From: Pampus argenteus | Taxonomy: Eukaryota > Chordata > Actinopteri > Scombriformes > Stromateidae | DNA: 64,000 bases | Assembly (NCBI GenBank): GCA_036937835.1 | Contig: CM072860.1 | Location: 1,275,001 to 1,339,000, forward strand | Direction: 5' to 3' | Part shown: in pieces, positions 25,101-37,862 of the stretch | Layout: the number at the start of each line of letters is the position of its first letter | Numbering within the stretch: the first letter of the stretch is position 1 | Position numbers and translations under genes: made by a program | The notes under the pieces: generated by a model | Database searches by the model: none | What the model was told of the DNA's origin: nothing | What the model saw: the letters and a program-made list of their open reading frames with translations, nothing else

Positions 25101-28100
25101 TACCTGGTCATCTTGGGTTCAGCGGGGTCATCTTGAGTCATATAAATTCTGCTCATAGTCGTAGTCCAGATTTCCGCGTTTGTGGAATCGATAGATGTTA
25201 TTAATTATTAATTATTATTAATTATGTTATTAATTGTTATTATAGAAATTATATGGCATATACAATAGAGATTCCAAACATGGCACAGGCAACTGAACTA
25301 ATAATGGCTGACAGTCTGTTAGATTTCACTCCATATTATAGTTATACACACAAGGATGTGACATATGTTCCTACAAAATATTATCTGGGAGATGTGCTTG
25401 GGCTACACAGAGCCCCATCTGAAGAATTGTAAAAGGCACACTGTTTAATGTGTTGGCCTCTCATAGACAAACTGTTTCTTAAATGTTTTTTTTGTTTCAT
25501 GATTGTTTCTTCTTTTCATGTATCAACATAACTTTAATATGAACAATGAAATAGCAGATCAGTAATCAATCCATTAATTAATAGCAGTCTTTATGCTGAT
25601 GCTTACAGGATCCTAGTGCATAAACCATATTCATTGTGACTGAATGCAGTTGAGTCATTTGTTTTATTTATGAGCCATGGAGTTTTTGTCCAGCAGCAGC
25701 CAATCAGATCCCTGCACAATATGTCGACATGGTGACAGAGATAAGAGGGTTCAATGATCCTCAAAAAGAGGAATACTTCAGGAGGAGATTTAGTCATAAC
25801 GTAGGCCTTGCCGACAGGATCAATTCACACATCCGATCTTTACAGACTCTCGACATCATGTGCAAGATTCCGATCTTCTGCTGGATTTCTGCCATATTAT
25901 TTCAGGAGTTCTTTGGGGGAGACGAGGAAACTGAATGTCCTCAAACTCTGACAGAGATGATGGCACATTTCCTGTTTGCTCAGACAAAACGCAGAAGCAG
26001 AAAGTATGACAAGAAGACAGAGAAAAGCAAAGAGAGACTTCTGAAGACTCACAGAGAGTTCCTTCTGAAACTCGGCAAACTTGCATTTGTTCAGCTGCTG
26101 AAGAACAACCTGATCTTCTATGAGGAAGACTTTGAAGAATGTGGTATAGACATAAAAGAAGCAAGTGTCTACTCTGGATTTTGCACCGCAGTTCTTCAAG
26201 AAAAAAAGGTGTTTTCTCAGAAAAAGGTCTTCTACTTTGTGCACCTGACCATACAGGAGTTCTTTGCAGCTATTTTTGTGTACGACTGCTTCACAAACAA
26301 GAATACAACAGAGCTCGGCAACTTTCTTGACCTGAAGCAGAAAGACCATACGCTGCTTGATCTTCTAAAGATGACAGTTGACAAAGTGCTAGAGAAGAAG
26401 AATGGCCACCTGGATTTCTTCATGCGATTCCTCCTTGGCCTCATGGCTGAATCCAACCGGAGAGTCATTCAGGGTCTCCTGACATCACCGGATCCAAGCC
26501 AAGATACCGACAAGAAAATCCTGACTCACCTCAAAGCCATCCGAAGGAAGACCCTCTCTCCGGACAGTTGCATCAACCTCTTCCAGGCCATGGTCGAGAT
26601 GAGAGATTACAAAGTCAAAGATGACATTCAGGAGTACCTTACATTATCAGATCGTTCCCAAACAGAGTTGACTCCCCTGCACTGCTCTGCGGTGGCCTAC
26701 ATGCTGCAGGTTTCAAAGAATGATCTGGATCTGTTGGACCTGAAAAGTTACAACACATCAGATGAAGGCAGAAGAAGACTGATACCAGCTGTGAGGAGCA
26801 GCAGAAAGGCCATGTAAGTTTACTTTCATTGGAATATGTAACATATTTTAAAGAAAATATATCTTGATAGTCTCCTGTATCCAACAATTTCATGGCAAAA
26901 GGCAAAACTTTCTATAGCTGTTTCACGCTAAAGAAAGAAAAGAAAAGTTGAAGTTGAAACCCTGCCTACTCTCTCATTGACAGATTTGGAAAATTACAAA
27001 AAATGTTGGACACAGTTTTTTCAGTTTTAAAGAGACGGGGTCCCAGATCGTGTTGTCTCCATCTCCCTGTATCTTATATTGAACAATCTACCCCATTATC
27101 CATCCCTAGACTAGCAGACTGTAAAGTGACACCGGAGTGGATTGAGCACCTGGCGTTTGTTTTCAAGTTCTCCTTCTCAGCTCTGAGGGATCTGGACCTG
27201 AGCAACAATGACCTGAAAGATTCAGGAGTGGAGCTGCTCTGTGATGGACTAAGAAATCCATGTTGCCAACTGGAGACGCTCAGGTTTTTCTTATTTCCCA
27301 TATGATCAGAATTACTTCAGCATTTTATCAAGCGCCACCATCAGGTCAAATTTTGTAAATGCCCATAAACCTAAACTTTTTAATTCAGTGCTAATTAGCT
27401 AATGTTATCATGCTAACAAGCTAAACTAAAAGAGTGAACACGGTAAACATTATACTTGATAAATTATCATTGTAAGCATGTTAGCATGCTAATGTTAGCA
27501 TTTAGCCCAAAGTGATTCATGACCATCACCAGACTCATTGTCAACATTGTCTTTCCTCAGGTTGTCAGGCTGTCAGGTCACTGAGACTGGCTGCGGTTTT
27601 CTGATGTCAGCTCTTATGTCCAACCCGTCCCATCTGGTAGAGCTGGAGCTGAGCTACAACTATCCAGGAGACTCGGGAGTGAAGCAGCTCTCTGACCTCA
27701 GGAACAATCCTCTGTATAAACTCAGCATGCTCAGTGTTGAACATGGTGGAAGTCACCGGATGAAACCAGGCTTCAAAAAATGTAAGTATCTGTATATTTA
27801 TGTGCTGGTGGGAATTAATCTAAGAAAATGTGAGTCTAAAAGTTTGTCCTCTGTAGGAATAATAATAATTTCTATTATTTGATGCCTTCCAGATGCCTGC
27901 GAGCTCACTTTGGACCCGAACACAACCTACAAGAACCTCCGTCTCTCTGAGGGGAACAGAAAGGTGACCTGGGTAGACGAGGAGCCGCCATATCGCCGTC
28001 GCCTAGAGAAGTTTGATCTCTGCCAAACGGTGCTTTGTACACAGAGTCTAAGTGAACGCTGCTACTGGGAGGTCGAGGTGTTTGGGTCCTTAAGCATTGG

Positions 28101-28425
28101 GGTTACATACAGTGGAAATGACAAGAAAGGGAACATGGATGATTTCAGGGTGGGACACGATGACAGGTCTTGGTGTTTGGTCAACTCTACTGATGGCTAC
28201 TATGTTTTGCACAGCAACAAGAAAGTTGATGTGTCTTCACTTGGATGGCGCACCAGTCGGGTGGGAGTGTATCTGGACTGGCCAGCTGGCACTTTGTCCT
28301 TCTACAGAGTTTCCTCTGAAAGTCTGAACCACCTTTATACCTTCAAGACCACCTTCAGTGAGCCCCTCTATCCTGCTCTTGAACTTCAGACTCAGTCTTC
28401 TGCCATATTTTGTCAGCTATCATAA
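19175..28425 (+). CDS. fish-type NLR (RING - FISNA - NACHT - LRR - B30.2), NACHT exon interrupted by mobile DNA
   Basis: An NLRC3-like cytosolic sensor of the family expanded in teleosts. Exons: 19175-19233 (start 19175, basic MEEKKRKRRDSSSS), two duplicated short exons 19654-19755 and 20026-20130 (CVSMKSxASMFPPLNFGLE), then a large exon from 20417. That exon encodes a complete C3HC4 RING (about residues 98-140), the FISNA region, and NACHT Walker A GIAGIGKS at about 239-246. Family-like sequence stops at about 21038 and resumes at about 25688 (AANQIPAQYVDMVTEIRGFNDPQKEEYF, given here in part as GFNDPQKEEYF), running to 26813. Then come LRR exons 27110-27283 (174 bp, the usual size) and 27561-27781, and a PRY-SPRY exon 27893-28425. 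About 75-80 residues including Walker B are missing. If 21126 is spliced to 25694 the frame stays open for 1007 residues. Otherwise the gene is a pseudogene. Poly(A) signal AATAAA is at 28908-28913. Confidence 0.75.
21674..21928 (-). pseudogene. fragment of a multicopy fish gene carried by the insertion (C-terminal part)
   Basis: An 84-codon open stretch holds FNTERFNEGLLYLMAYYYALHLTYPK, shown here as FNEGLLYLMAYYYALHL and YPKCI. The ALHLxYPK word resembles a domain I remember from repeated, uncharacterised SAM-domain-like fish proteins. The stop codon is at 21674-21676. The upstream exons are disrupted by the hAT-type element at 21989-23342. I cannot name the family with confidence. Confidence 0.45.
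21981..23350. mobile_element. hAT-type non-autonomous element with perfect 8-bp target duplication
   Basis: The element body is 21989-23342 (1354 bp). It is flanked by identical 8-bp copies of GTCTAGAT at 21981-21988 and 23343-23350. The left end reads TAGAGTTGCACGATACC and the reverse complement of the right end reads TAGAGTTGTCACGATACC, matching except for one inserted base. The 8-bp duplication and short TA-starting ends fit the hAT superfamily. No transposase-like reading frame is seen. It is younger than the relic it sits in. Confidence 0.9.
23940..24766 (-). pseudogene. 5' exons of the multicopy relic gene (SAM-like start)
   Basis: Exon 24729-24766 starts with ATG and encodes MDKLDDVSIATL before a GTATGC donor. 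A second stretch, 23940-24043 after TTTTGCAG, encodes GEDLLPSLSSDDIKDLFPG and then ends in a stop a few codons later. The LxxDDIKDLFPG word resembles SAM-like N-termini of the fish family noted at 21674-21928. The two pieces are not in phase when joined directly, so an exon is missing or the gene is dead. Confidence 0.45.
25280..25432 (+). other. orphan 50-codon reading frame in the insertion
   Basis: ATG to TAA encodes 50 residues with a Tyr-rich middle (FTPYYSYTHKDVTYVPTKYY). It is preceded by TATAAATTC near 25140. I do not recognise it. Translation is undemonstrated. Confidence 0.2.
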
Positions 28426-29153
28426 CCAACTTTTCACTACAGACCAACCAACCCCTGTCAGTCAAATGTCAGTCAAATAATGATTTTAAAAAATCAGCCT
28501 TTATATATGTTTGTGTTGTTTTAGTTTTTTAAGCTTGAAAGCGAGAAACCTTTTTTTTTTTACATTTTTATCTATCCAGTATCCGGCCTCTATAGTGGCA
28601 CTCACAGGAAGTGTTGTTGTGTTGTTTAACTTTACTTCTTGTTGTGAAAACATTTCAGATTTGACTTAAATGTCCCTTTTTTTTTACACTTCATATTTTT
28701 TAAACGACGATTGATACCACGGTCATATCTGTACAACATGGCCATGAAACCACGTTTTTGTATGAATCAGAAGTAGCAGCTATAGTTTAATATTTACTGT
28801 ACTGAAACTATTCCTTTAACAGTGTTTGGCTTGTGTATTTCTATGTTACGAGTTGTTTCTAGATGTTACGAGTGATCTGACAGTATACACTAATCAATGT
28901 TTTTGAGAATAAACTTTGGGAATAAAAAGTGTTTTTTTATTTTTATTTTTAAATTATTTTTAATTTTAGGTTTAATGATTTTTCCAGCCATGTATATACA
29001 TACAAAAACACCTTTATGAAATTATTAGAAGGAAAAACAATTTTTAATTTTTAGGTGATTGCTTGACAGATATTGATCTATAGGTTCATGTGTATCAGTT
29101 CGCAGTAGCTTGTCCACCTTGTCATATTTGGATGAACGCTTCGTTGGTTTGGC
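28426..29153 (+). other. NLR 3' untranslated region and flank
   Basis: AT-rich DNA with poly(A) signals at 28908-28913 and about 28920. No coding character. Confidence 0.5.
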
Positions 29154-29248
29154 TCACAGTAAAGGGCGGAGCTGCCTGGCTGCCTCGGGGCCCAGCTGTC
29201 GCCCGCTGAGGGAAGGTGGGGCCTCGTCGTCCACAAAAAGAGACCTGG
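29154..29248 (-). other. orphan terminal-exon-like stretch
   Basis: On the minus strand an acceptor with a pyrimidine tract (CTCTTCTTTTGTCAAAG) is followed by a GC-rich open stretch of 31 codons plus stop (RSLFVDDEAPPSLSGRQLG...). It stands out from its AT-rich flanks. No matching upstream exon was found before the dclk2 promoter. It may be the end of an unrecognised gene or a decayed exon of a lost neighbour. Confidence 0.25.
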
Positions 29249-30379
29249 CTTTGACAAAAGAAGAGAAGAGCATGCAGCTGTGATATGTTGGAAACATAAT
29301 ATTGCTGTGAAAATTGATATGTGATAGGTGGAGTTTGGCTATTGAGTTTTTCTTTTCCTTTATTTTAAACATAAATAACATCAACTGAAAAAACATGAAC
29401 AATAGAAATAAATGAATAACATATAAGAGGCCACAACAGACCGATCCCCTCTGAACTGGCTCCAGGCTTTATGCTAAGCTAAGCTAACTCTCAAGCTTCA
29501 TATTTATTACTGATTAGTATTATTGCTCTTTTGCTACTTTTGTTATTTTCAGATTGATTATCAATATCAACGATGACGATCAATGACTGATTCTTCCTAC
29601 AATTTAAAATTAAACAATAGTTACAGAAGCAGGAAAATACAGCCACGCCTTTAAGCATTTAGACACGCCCACTACAGCTTCATTAAATATTTAGATATTT
29701 CATTATTTATTACTTCTGCCATTATAGTAATTTATCATCATTTATTTATTATTTGCTGATCTGTTTTGTAAACATTTATAAAACTATGATACTAATAGTG
29801 ATTTAAGGCTTATAAGGATAATATCAGTAGAACAACTTGTAACAGAGGAAGTAATAGTATTAGTAATAGTAATAGTACTAGCAGTAGCAGTAGTGCTAAA
29901 AGTAGCAACATTAGCAAAACTAAAACAGAATTTTAAAATATCAAATCAATTATTTAAGGATCTTTCTTTAAATGTTTCACCGGCCAGATCAGACCCATCA
30001 AATTTATCTGGTGACCCTTTGGAGGGACCCGACCCCTAGGTTGGGAACCACTGGAGTAAATCACTATACTTATGTACTGTTACTGCAGTACTTTAACTAC
30101 ATCAAGATCACTATACTTATGTACTGATACTGCAGTACTTTAACTACATCAACATCATAAAGTACTGTTAGGGTTTTTACTTGTGATAGAGTATTTTTAC
30201 ATTGCTGTATTCTGAGTACTTCTTCTACTGCATATTTGTGGTATTTTAGTGCAACATGACAGTAAAACAAACATTTGAATTTCAGCCAGACAAAAGACAG
30301 AAAGAGAGAGAGACGGGCAGAGAGAGGCAGACAAAGACTGGGAGAGAGAGAGGGAGGGAGAGAGGGAGGGACGCTGTCA
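29249..30379. repeat. intergenic DNA with dispersed repeat relics (about 29960-30250)
   Basis: The words CCCTAGGTTGGGAACCACTG and repeated TACTTATGTACTG...TGCAGTACTTTAACTACATC segments mark decayed dispersed elements of a kind common in fish. The rest is AT-rich with trinucleotide-like AGT runs, and no gene is seen. The AGTACT-rich words resemble the seed of the 29-bp array at 12.3 kb. Confidence 0.5.
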
Positions 30380-30682
30380 TCACGTACAGCCGCGGAGGAG
30401 GGGAGGGGAGTGGGGGAGGGAGGGGGTGTTCAGCCGGTCTCTCCCCTCTCTGCAGCAGCGGCCATGCTGCTGTCCGCTGCCTGTCTCGGTGCATCCTGCC
30501 GGTGTATCCTGCCGCCGCTGCATCCCTCTATCCCGGGTTAGCGTGCCGGTCTGCACCGAGTCGAAGCGGTTCAGTCCGCCTGGAGCTGCAGGAACCGGCG
30601 GAACAGACCGGAACACGGAACCGGGGAGGAAAAGCCTCCATAGCAACAAACCGGTTTCACGGCATTATTGGTAGGTGCCTCC

Positions 30683-30741
<59 letters not shown>

Positions 30742-31857
30742 GGCGGATGAAGTCGTATTAAATGAAGCTTTACAGGTTTTCTAATAATCAGATCTACAGT
30801 CTCATGTTTTACTTTCAGTTTCAGTTAAATATGATGTTACATGAAATCAATGGATCAATGCAGCAAATTAAATTTAAGTCAAATATAGCTTCTATATTTC
30901 ACAGATAACCTGAGTCTGTGCTCAACATCCAACCTTATAACGCACGCTTGTGTTCAGTATCCTGAAATAACTGACTGAATTAGCTAATTCAATATAAATC
31001 CTGCTCTTCCTGCAGCAGGAGACATAATAATTGAAGGCTGTCTCTCTGGATGGGAGGTGTGTCTTGTCAGCAAACCATGTGATCGCCATGTCTCTCATTT
31101 GCAGTGATGGAGGTATGTTGAGGAGGCCGGAAGACAAAAGTGTGACCGGGACAGAAACACCCCGATACGAACCGGATTACCTGGACTGCAACTGACCGTG
31201 CCAGGTGTGAAGCTTTAGGTAAGTGAGACATGAACAGGTCATCAACCAGAGAGTAGACATTGAGTTGAAGACTGATAGGAAAGACCGGCTGAGGTTTGGT
31301 TCAACAACCCTGACCGGAGAACGTACTGTTTCTGGTTCTGAAAGTATCGTTTGACACGTCAGTTTCTCATCATGTATCAATGGTTTCTATTTTAGGACAA
31401 CCATGTTTTAATATTCCTCAACAGGATACCACTGGAATTATAACCGGATCCACCGTCGGATCCTAAAACGACATCAGTCACCTCTTTATTGGGATTACAC
31501 CAAGGTTACAGAAACCAGGACCAGAACCAGGTTACCGAAACATCACATCCGGGTGAACACGTCTTCTTTAACTGGGATTACAGCAGGGTTTTGAGAACCT
31601 AAATCCAGATTTTGAGGACTACAACTGGATTACCAAATCACGATTACAGTGATATCCTGGTACTAGAAGAAGTGGTAACTAGTAGCTACTAGGTCACCGA
31701 GTTTACACATTTTATCAGGACTACATGGCACATTTTTTACTACTAGAGTGAAGTTATTTTCTCTGAATGAGAATAAGAGTTACTGTGATTCGCTGTTGGA
31801 AGATGAATCGTATGTAGCAGAGAGATTCTTTTGAACGTTACTGGACTTTTATTCATC
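30380..31857 (+). promoter_or_regulatory. dclk2 CpG promoter and 5' untranslated exons
   Basis: A GC-rich block at 30380-30670 ends in a donor (CATTATTG|GTAGGT, exon end 30670). A second noncoding exon is 31105-31218 (after TTTGCAG; donor GCTTTAG|GTAAGT). A third begins at about 31396 after TTTTAG and runs into the coding exon. The positions are plausible by splice signals only. Confidence 0.5.
30685..30738. repeat. (GT)n microsatellite just after the dclk2 first exon
   Basis: About 27 GT units start 15 bp past the presumed first donor. Confidence 0.95.
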
Positions 31858-34082
31858 ATGTCTCTGAGCAAGACCATCGAGCTGGAGCATTTTGACGAAC
31901 GCGACAAGGTTCGCCGGGGACGCTCCACCCGGGCCAAGAGGGATGACTCCACCGGCAGTGCAGGTGGTGGCGGGTCAGGCCCCAGCTCCAGGGGCAGCAG
32001 TCTGGTTCCTAGCCCTGCCCACAGTGCCAACTGCAGCTACTACCGGACCCGCACCCTGCAGGCGCTCACCTCGGAGAAACGGGCCAAAAAGGTCAGGTTC
32101 TACCGCAACGGAGACCGGTACTTCAAGGGTCTGGTTTACGCTGTGTCCAGCGACCGGTTCCGCTCGTATGACGCTCTGCTGATGGAGCTGACGCGCTCTT
32201 TGTCGGATAACTTGCATCTGCCGCAAGGGGTGCGAACGATCTACAGCATAGATGGCAGCAAGAAGATCACCAGCATGGACGAGCTGGTGGAAGGTAGGAC
32301 TCTTTACTCGGCCTTGTTCTCAGTTGACTTATGTTCTGCTGGAAAAGATGGTTTGACATTTTGGGACATTTGTTTTCAGGCAGGACAGCATAAAATAAAC
32401 AATTAAATATTGACGGATAGGTGGTGGTTAACGAGAACTTAACTGACCAACATCTCACTGAGACACTTGTTGGGTTTTCCTTTAATTTATTTATATTTTG
32501 GTGGGAAATTATGTTGTTAAACTAAAACCATTTCAGGCATAATTGTTGAAACTTCCTCACTGTCGCCTTCCTCTGTCTTTCTTATGCAAACACACTTGAA
32601 TTATTTACGAGTACATCAACAGCAGCAGAATTGGTAGATAATCAATACAGAGACATTTTAAAGACTAATAAGAGGTTAAAACCATCCACGATGTCAGATA
32701 TGTAGTTTATTAAAAATGACCTTTTCACCCCATTAGCTAATGATTCAGGGCATAAAAACCACAAGACATTTTCCATCCATCATTCAGTCACGCTGCCTTT
32801 CTCTCCCTGACTGACGTCCCATCGGGTTTCACTTTTAAATGATCACTTCCTGTGTTACATCCTGCTTCCAACATCCTACCTGAAGAGGAAATATACCGTC
32901 ATAAGAAAGCAAAGATAATGTCCAAACTTCGCAGGTTTCAACTTCTAAAAAAATGAAGATTTGCTGCTTTTCTTTGTCATAAATGACAATAAATTGAATA
33001 TCTTCAGGTTTTGGACTATTGGTCGGACAAAACAAGCAAATTGAGGACATCACATGGGCTCTGAGATATTGTAAATGGCATTTTTACATAATTTTATAGA
33101 GTAAATGGTTAATTAATTGAGAGAATAATTGGCAGATTTATCCATGATAGAAATAACAGTTAGATGCAGCTCTAATCTTCTCCTTTAAAATGTAAAATAT
33201 AAATATACATATAGATATAGTATTTCTGGGTAATCTAACGACGGCTCTGAGCTCTTCCTGTCTTGTCTGAAGTCATTTATCCAGAAACAGACCAGTGGAT
33301 GAGTAACATCAATATTGATGTGTGACTGGTTGTAATGTCCACTAATGAGTGTTAGAGTCAGGAAGCTGTTCAGCCAGAGACGTGCTGAGAGACAGATGCA
33401 TCACTCTGCAGCACTTTGTGGAGTTAACTAATGACCGTGCTGAGTTTGGGAAACTCGTCATTCACCAACCGACCGATATGACACGAAGGCAGCATCCAGA
33501 AAACTAGACAAACAGCTCAGCTCAGGCCAGTGATCAGTGGGATAATGTTGTATGCATTAATGTGATGCAAATAACAGTATATTCAATATATAAATCATAA
33601 AACTTTTGATTGATTGCTTGATAAATAACTAACTAATAATCAGATTAACTGATCATGAAAATACGCGACACACAGAAGACGTTTATCGGATATTTGAATA
33701 AAAACATCCAGCTGGTTTGAATATCAAAGTGAAAGCAGGCAGCACATGTAGGAGAGACAAGGTCACAGGCAACACCTGGACAGGGAGGGAGGGAGGGAGA
33801 GGGGGGAGAGAGAGGGAGGGAGGGAGATGCAGAGTGAACATATAAAGATCGAGACGGCAGAAGCCATTTTTAACCATATAAGGTAAAACAGGATAAAACA
33901 GACTCTTTAAATAAATCAATTCAATCAATTCTTTGGTAATAATGTTGATTGTTGCATAATTTATTCATTTTCAAATGTTTCCGACTAGTAAGTTTAGGTT
34001 TGAATAAACTGTGAAAAAATCTGTCAAATACATTTTAAATCCTGTTTATATGTTTAAATGATGTTTCCTGTGTGACATGTTC

Positions 34083-34123
<41 letters not shown>

Positions 34124-36077
34124 CTAATATAACTTTTCCTCCCCTTCTTCCCTCCTTCTCTCTGCTCAGGTGAGTGCTACGTTTGCGCCTCTAGCGAGCC
34201 CTACCGGAAGGTTGACTACACCAAGATCTCCGTCCCAAGCTGGAAGCCCGGCGCCAGCACCGGGCCCGGCGCAGTGAGCACGGCCCGGTCCTCCACAGTG
34301 TCCACCGGGGTGTCAACGAGCACCATCGTCGCCTCTAAAGAGCGTCCTGAAGGTCGGGAGGGCAGAGAGAGCAAAGACTTCATCAAGCCCAAGCTGGTGA
34401 CGGTGATCCGCAGCGGCGTGAAGCCTCGCAAGGCGGTGAGGATCCTGCTGAACAAGAAGACGGCTCACTCCTTCGACCAAGTGCTGGCCGACATCACAGA
34501 GGCCATCAAGCTGGACTCTGGGGCCGTAAAGAGGCTGTACACGCTGGATGGAAAACAGGTGAGACGATGTTCTGATTCCCTTTGACAAGACAGACTAAAA
34601 ATACCTGTTTGTTAGAACATGACTCTCAGGATCAGTCATGTATGAGAGTCTCTTTGAAGCTTAATATCTGCTACTTTGAGCTAAATGTGGCGACAGTCAG
34701 CTGAAGTAAACCTTCCCTTCGTCGTGTCAAACAGACTCTGATCCTCTCTGAAGCTCTTTTTGTGCATTCATAGAGTGAGTTAAGGATTTAAACATATCAC
34801 ACGTTCACCGGTGGGGCTATTTTTACCACACGCATGCTTTGAAGTTACAGATAAAGAGTGCCGGCTGTGACACAATGACAGCAGAGAGCTGGTCGGTGTG
34901 ACTGAGGGAAGACACACAGACGATCTGCTGACATGTCGCAGCAGCTCTGGAATAATCAATAGTTGCAGCTTTTGATGTGATCATATGTTATATGTTTGAT
35001 ATATATATATTCAGTTTGCAGGACTGAATCATCAACAACAAGAAGACACTCGTTTACTCTAATGAATACTTATTCTCTGCTTCAGACGGCTTCACTGTTT
35101 TTCAGACTCTGTCTGAATGAAACAAGGTCGCAGTGTGTGTGTGTGTGTGTGTGGGTGTGTGTGTGTGTGTGTGGGGTGTGTGTGTGTGTGGGTGTGGGTG
35201 TGGGTGCGTGTGTCCTCACTCTGTCCTTTCAGTTTGTGCAGTCACTTCAAGCAGTGGGACAGAAACCCCATCACATACACACACATACATACACCCATTG
35301 AGGTTACCATGGTAACCAGACATCCAGTAACAACCCCTTACTCCTCACACACACACACACACGCTGTGCAGCTCCGGAGGCGTTCAGTAAAACAGGAGGA
35401 GTAAGAGGTAAAATCGAGGACAAAAGAAGGGAGGGACGAGAAGGAGGGATGGAGGAGGAGGAGAGGATGAAACGGGATGGAGGAAGAAGAATGAAGTGTC
35501 AAGCTATACACAAAGAAACACCCGTGTGTTTGTGTGTTTGTGTGTGTGTGTGTGTGTGTTGTAGCCAGTGTCTCCCTAGCAACTGTACAGCATTAAAATT
35601 CCTCGGTAGCGCTGCGATCTCGCTGCTTTAAAGCTTTGAAACTCAACTGTGAATATCTGAGTCTGAAACGGATCCGTTGCTGCGTCACCGAACCAGAAGA
35701 AAATATCTGCAGATCCGTCTTTTCTTCGCCTGTTCGACTCTCCCTAACCCTGAATCTGGGACATTTCATGTACAATTTAATCCTCAAGACAGTTTCTGTG
35801 TGTCAGAGCCTGCTGAATCACTTCTAGCGTCAAATGTGATTAAATATTCCCAGCTGTCGTCTGCTTAGTCTCACACACACACACACATATGTCAATCCAG
35901 AGTTTCAAAATAAAGCTGTGTGTATTTGTGTGTGTTTGTGTGTAGCTGACCTGTCTGCAGGATTTCTTCGGGGATGACGATGTGTTCATGGCGTGCGGGC
36001 CGGAGAAGTTTCGCTACGCTCAGGACGACTTCGTGCTCACACACAGCAGCAAATCACAGGCCTTCGTTAACGGTGAG

Positions 36078-36113
<36 letters not shown>

Positions 36114-36606
36114 GTTAACATATTTCTTGATGTTTACGATGTTTTTATAAAAATCACAAAATCTAAAACAGGAAAAAAAAAAAACATTTTTTTTTTTTAG
36201 TTTAAAGTTTCATTATTAATATTTAAATTAGTGCTTTGAATAATTACTGTCCGTCTGTGTGTGTGTGTCTGTCTGTCTCCAGAGTGCAGGGTCAAAGTGC
36301 CTCGCCCTGCTGCCTCTCAAAAAACTACAACTCCCAAGAATCCCAGCAGCTCCAGCTTCTCCAGCTCTAAGTCTCCACCCAAAGCCCCGTCCAGAACAAA
36401 GTCACCTGCTCCAGGTGTGAACCGAGGAGCCTCTGAGCTCGATATATATTTCAATTGAAATGCGTTAGATGAGATTTCCTGGTTTTTGTGACCAATCAAG
36501 CAGCTCCTTTCTCTTGTCTGTAGCCAATGAGGCCTCAGGATCGCAGTCAGGTGTAAGGTCGAGTCCCTCCCCTACCAGCCCCGGGTCCCGACGCAGCCTC
36601 AAGGTC

Positions 36607-36642
<36 letters not shown>

Positions 36643-37798
36643 GTGTAAGCAACTAAAATCCTCTAAATACTGTTTTTGCCTCTGCTGACTCGATGCTTCA
36701 CTCTGTCTCCAGATTTCTCCTCGCCGTGCTTCCTCCACAGACATCAACGGGGAGGCCGAGCAGACAGATGAAACCACTGCTGAAGGTGTGTTTGCTTTTG
36801 TTTTCATGTTTTCATGTTTTAATCATTTAATCATTAGTCAAAGTCGTACAGAGCTGATTCAAACCAGAGAAAATCAATGAGATCTGAGACTCCAGTTAGT
36901 CAAAGTCTAAACATCTCTTCTTCTTCTTCTTCTTCTCCTTCTTCTTCTTCTCCTCCTCCCCCTCTTCCTCCTCCTCCTTCTCCTCCTCCTCTCAGTGAAC
37001 GGTAATCGCTCTGTTTCTTCCTCCATCATCAATGACAAGTACAAAGTCGGTAAAGTAATTGGAGACGGAAACTTCGCCGTGGTGAAGGAGTGTGTGGAGA
37101 GGTAACGAATGAAACTTACCTATAAAAATTAATAATTTTTATAATTTTTTATTAATTTTCTAAATGAAGTGCAGGTGAAGTGATGGACGACGTGTTTGTG
37201 GTGTGTTTTGATTGACAGGTCAACAGGGCAGGAGTTCGCTCTGAAGATCATCGACAAAGCTCGCTGCTGTGGAAAAGTATCAATAATTTACATTCATATT
37301 ATTATTACTATATAAATTATTTAGACTTTTTGGGATTTATCCCGAGATGAAGATGCTCTGTCTGTGATGGTAAAAATCACACACACACTGAAGCTCTGTG
37401 TGTGTGTGTGTGTGTGAACAGGAGCACTTGATAGAGAACGAGGTGGCGGTGCTGCGGAGGGTTCGACATCCCAGCATCATCGAGTTAATCGAGGTGGACG
37501 AAACGCCCTCTCAGCTGTTTCTGGTCATGGAGCTCGTCAAGGTGCTTCATCCTCTTCTTCTTTCTGTTTCTGCACCTGCAGCTGAGAATAGAGAAGAAAT
37601 ACTTGAAGTGTGTGAAGAACGGTTCTTTTTCTCTCTCTGCCTCCATCAGGGTGGCGACCTGTTCGACGCCATCACCTCCTCCACAAAGTACAGCGAGCAT
37701 GACGCCAGCGCCATGGTGTTCAACCTGGCCGGAGCCATTAAATACCTGCACAGGATGAACATCGTCCACCGAGACATTAAACCAGAGAACCTGCTGGT

Positions 37799-37862
<64 letters not shown>

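Larger units (their letters stand above)
21039..25690. mobile_element. compound mobile-DNA insertion inside the NLR NACHT exon
   Basis: Sequence unrelated to NLRs separates the two halves of one exon. The left edge begins CACTGCAAAAACAGACC, a terminal word that recurs in fish DNA-transposon relics. I did not find its inverted copy at the right edge, so this is not one clean insertion and host sequence was lost. Inside are a minus-strand multi-exon relic (21674-24766), a younger hAT-type element (21989-23342) and AT-rich DNA with an orphan 50-codon reading frame (25280-25432). Confidence 0.75.

Noticed and set aside
30256..30750. 164-codon reading frame over the dclk2 promoter
   Set aside because: It is produced by purine-rich, CpG and GT-repeat sequence; it ends inside the microsatellite and precedes noncoding exons.
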